Below, in pieces: positions 17,846 through 18,985 of a stretch of 18,985 nucleotides of DNA (its first letter is position 1; the number at the start of each line of letters is the position of its first letter). The stretch lies in the NCBI GenBank assembly GCA_030746295.1, contig JASLMY010000079.1, positions 1 through 18,985 of the forward strand, in the 5' to 3' direction. Both the position numbers and the translations under genes were made by a program. The notes beneath the pieces were generated by a model, which saw only the letters and a program-made list of their open reading frames with translations, had not been told where the DNA came from and searched no databases. This DNA is from Alphaproteobacteria bacterium. Lineage in GTDB: Bacteria; Pseudomonadota; Alphaproteobacteria; GCA-2731375.

Positions 17846-18985
17846 GGCAAGAGCGCGGCCGCCGCCGCCCCGGCACTATCCAGAAGCGGCGCCGGGTAGA
17901 GGGCGAAGAAGACGATGAAGAGGCCGGCCGCCGCCAGGATGGCCTTCATCTCCACCCGAATCGGGCTGACGAAGGGCTCGGCCGGGTCGTCGAAGTACAT
18001 GATCTTGACGATGCGCAAGTAGTAGAAGGCGCCGACCACGCTCGCCAGCACGCCGATCACCGCCAGCCAGTAAAGCTCGGCGTGGATCGCCGCCAGGAAG
18101 ACGTAGAACTTGCCGAAGAAGCCGGCCGCCGGCGGCACGCCGGCCATCGAGAACATGAAGATCATCAGCACCAGCGCCAGCGGTCGGTTGGTGCGGTCGA
18201 GGCCGGCCAGGTCGGCAATCCCCTCGACCATGCCCTCGCGGCGGCGCATGCAGAGAATGCAAGCGAAGGTGCCGACGTTCATCGCCAAATAGATCGCCAG
18301 GTAGACGAGCGTCGCCCTGACCCCCTCGGCGGTGCCGGCGGCGAGGCCGATCAGGGCATAGCCGACATGGCCGATCGAGCTGTAGGCCATCAGCCGCTTG
18401 ATATTGGTCTGTCCGATGGCGGCGAAGGCGCCCAAGACCATCGAGGCGATCGAGATGAAGACGATGATCTGCTGCCAATCCGCCGTCACCGTGTTGAAGG
18501 GCCCGATCATGGCGCGAATGAAGAGGGCGAGTGCCGCGATCTTGGGCGCCACCGCAAAAAAGGCGGTAACCGGCGTCGGCGCGCCCTCGTAGACGTCGGG
18601 CGTCCACATGTGGAAGGGCACGGCGGAGACCTTGAAGGCGAGGCCCGCAGTCAGGAAGGCAATACCGACGATGAGGCCGATTCCGGCCTCGCCCGCGACC
18701 CGCTCGGAGATCGCGTCGAAACCGGTGCTGCCGGTAAAGCCATAGATCATCGAGCAGCCGTAGAGCAGCATGCCGGAGGACAGCGCGCCGAGCACGAAGT
18801 ACTTCAGCCCGGCCTCGCTGGAGCGGTGCGAATCCCGCTTAATCGCGGCGATAACGTAGAGCGCCAGGCTCTGCACCTCGATGCCGAGATAGAGCGAGAT
18901 CAGGTCGTTGGCCGAGACCATCATCAGCATGCCGAGGGTGGCCAAGAGGAACAGCACCGGGTACTCGAAACGCTCCATCCGCTCG
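17842..18985 (-). CDS. nuoN: NADH-quinone oxidoreductase subunit N, N-terminus cut by right edge
   Basis: About 380 C-terminal residues of a protein normally of about 470-490 are present; the frame is open to the right edge, so the ATG at 18978 is not the true start. NuoN is one of three antiporter-like proton-pumping membrane subunits of respiratory complex I. The visible part begins at the family segment [30 protein letters not shown], shown here in pieces ([14 protein letters not shown], then [20 protein letters not shown]), and includes [40 protein letters not shown] and [16 protein letters not shown], all hallmarks of the proton-antiporter domain. About ten membrane helices are present. 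It overlaps birA by four bases, and the rest of the nuo operon should lie to the right. Confidence 0.96.
   Translation of the reverse strand, partial: ERMERFEYPVLFLLATLGMLMMVSANDLISLYLGIEVQSLALYVIAAIKRDSHRSSEAGLKYFVLGALSSGMLLYGCSMIYGFTGSTGFDAISERVAGEAGIGLIVGIAFLTAGLAFKVSAVPFHMWTPDVYEGAPTPVTAFFAVAPKIAALALFIRAMIGPFNTVTADWQQIIVFISIASMVLGAFAAIGQTNIKRLMAYSSIGHVGYALIGLAAGTAEGVRATLVYLAIYLAMNVGTFACILCMRRREGMVEGIADLAGLDRTNRPLALVLMIFMFSMAGVPPAAGFFGKFYVFLAAIHAELYWLAVIGVLASVVGAFYYLRIVKIMYFDDPAEPFVSPIRVEMKAILAAAGLFIVFFALYPAPLLDSAGAAAAALLP

Overview
The window looks like a piece of a high-GC alphaproteobacterial chromosome, most likely from the Rhodospirillales or a close relative. The pointers are the strong GC bias at third codon positions, a short (438-residue) prolyl-tRNA synthetase without the inserted editing domain, a 1.15-kb-class DnaE, one LolC-type permease next to LolD, and the order nuoN-birA-coaX-rnj-mce-DUF1467-proS-lolC-lolD-dnaE, which I know as a recurring alphaproteobacterial block. 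The lineage is an inference from gene content, not from a marker-gene search.

Right two thirds (about 6.1-19.0 kb), all on the minus strand: a housekeeping block. Read in transcription order it starts with the end of the complex I subunit NuoN (cut by the right edge). Biotin-protein ligase, type III pantothenate kinase and ribonuclease J follow, tightly packed with 4-base overlaps between nuoN/birA and coaX/rnj. Then come a methylmalonyl-CoA epimerase and a small two-helix DUF1467 membrane protein. After a roughly 400-base gap with a low-GC segment and a rho-independent terminator, a second run contains a small exported protein, proS, lolC, lolD and dnaE. Together these cover respiration, cofactor supply, RNA turnover, propionyl-CoA metabolism, translation, lipoprotein export and replication.

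Left third (about 0-6.1 kb): accessory metabolic genes in mixed orientation. They are an MFS transporter (minus, runs off the left edge and is clearly open to base 1), a DUF1326 protein (plus), a translationally coupled methyltransferase and nitronate-monooxygenase-like pair (minus), a GntP-like permease (plus), and an isochorismatase-fold cysteine hydrolase (minus). An AT-rich divergent promoter region near 4.15 kb carries a 20-base near-perfect palindrome next to a TTGACA box and is the clearest regulatory site in the window.

I saw no tRNA, rRNA, CRISPR array, insertion sequence or phage gene. I do not find a convincing undescribed multi-gene system. The points most worth a second look are the altered phosphate-binding motif of CoaX, the low-GC segment with a possible broken gene before the terminator at 13.6 kb, the palindrome at 4.15 kb, the methyltransferase that lacks the usual catalytic His-Asp pair, and the hairpin covering the first possible dnaE start codon.
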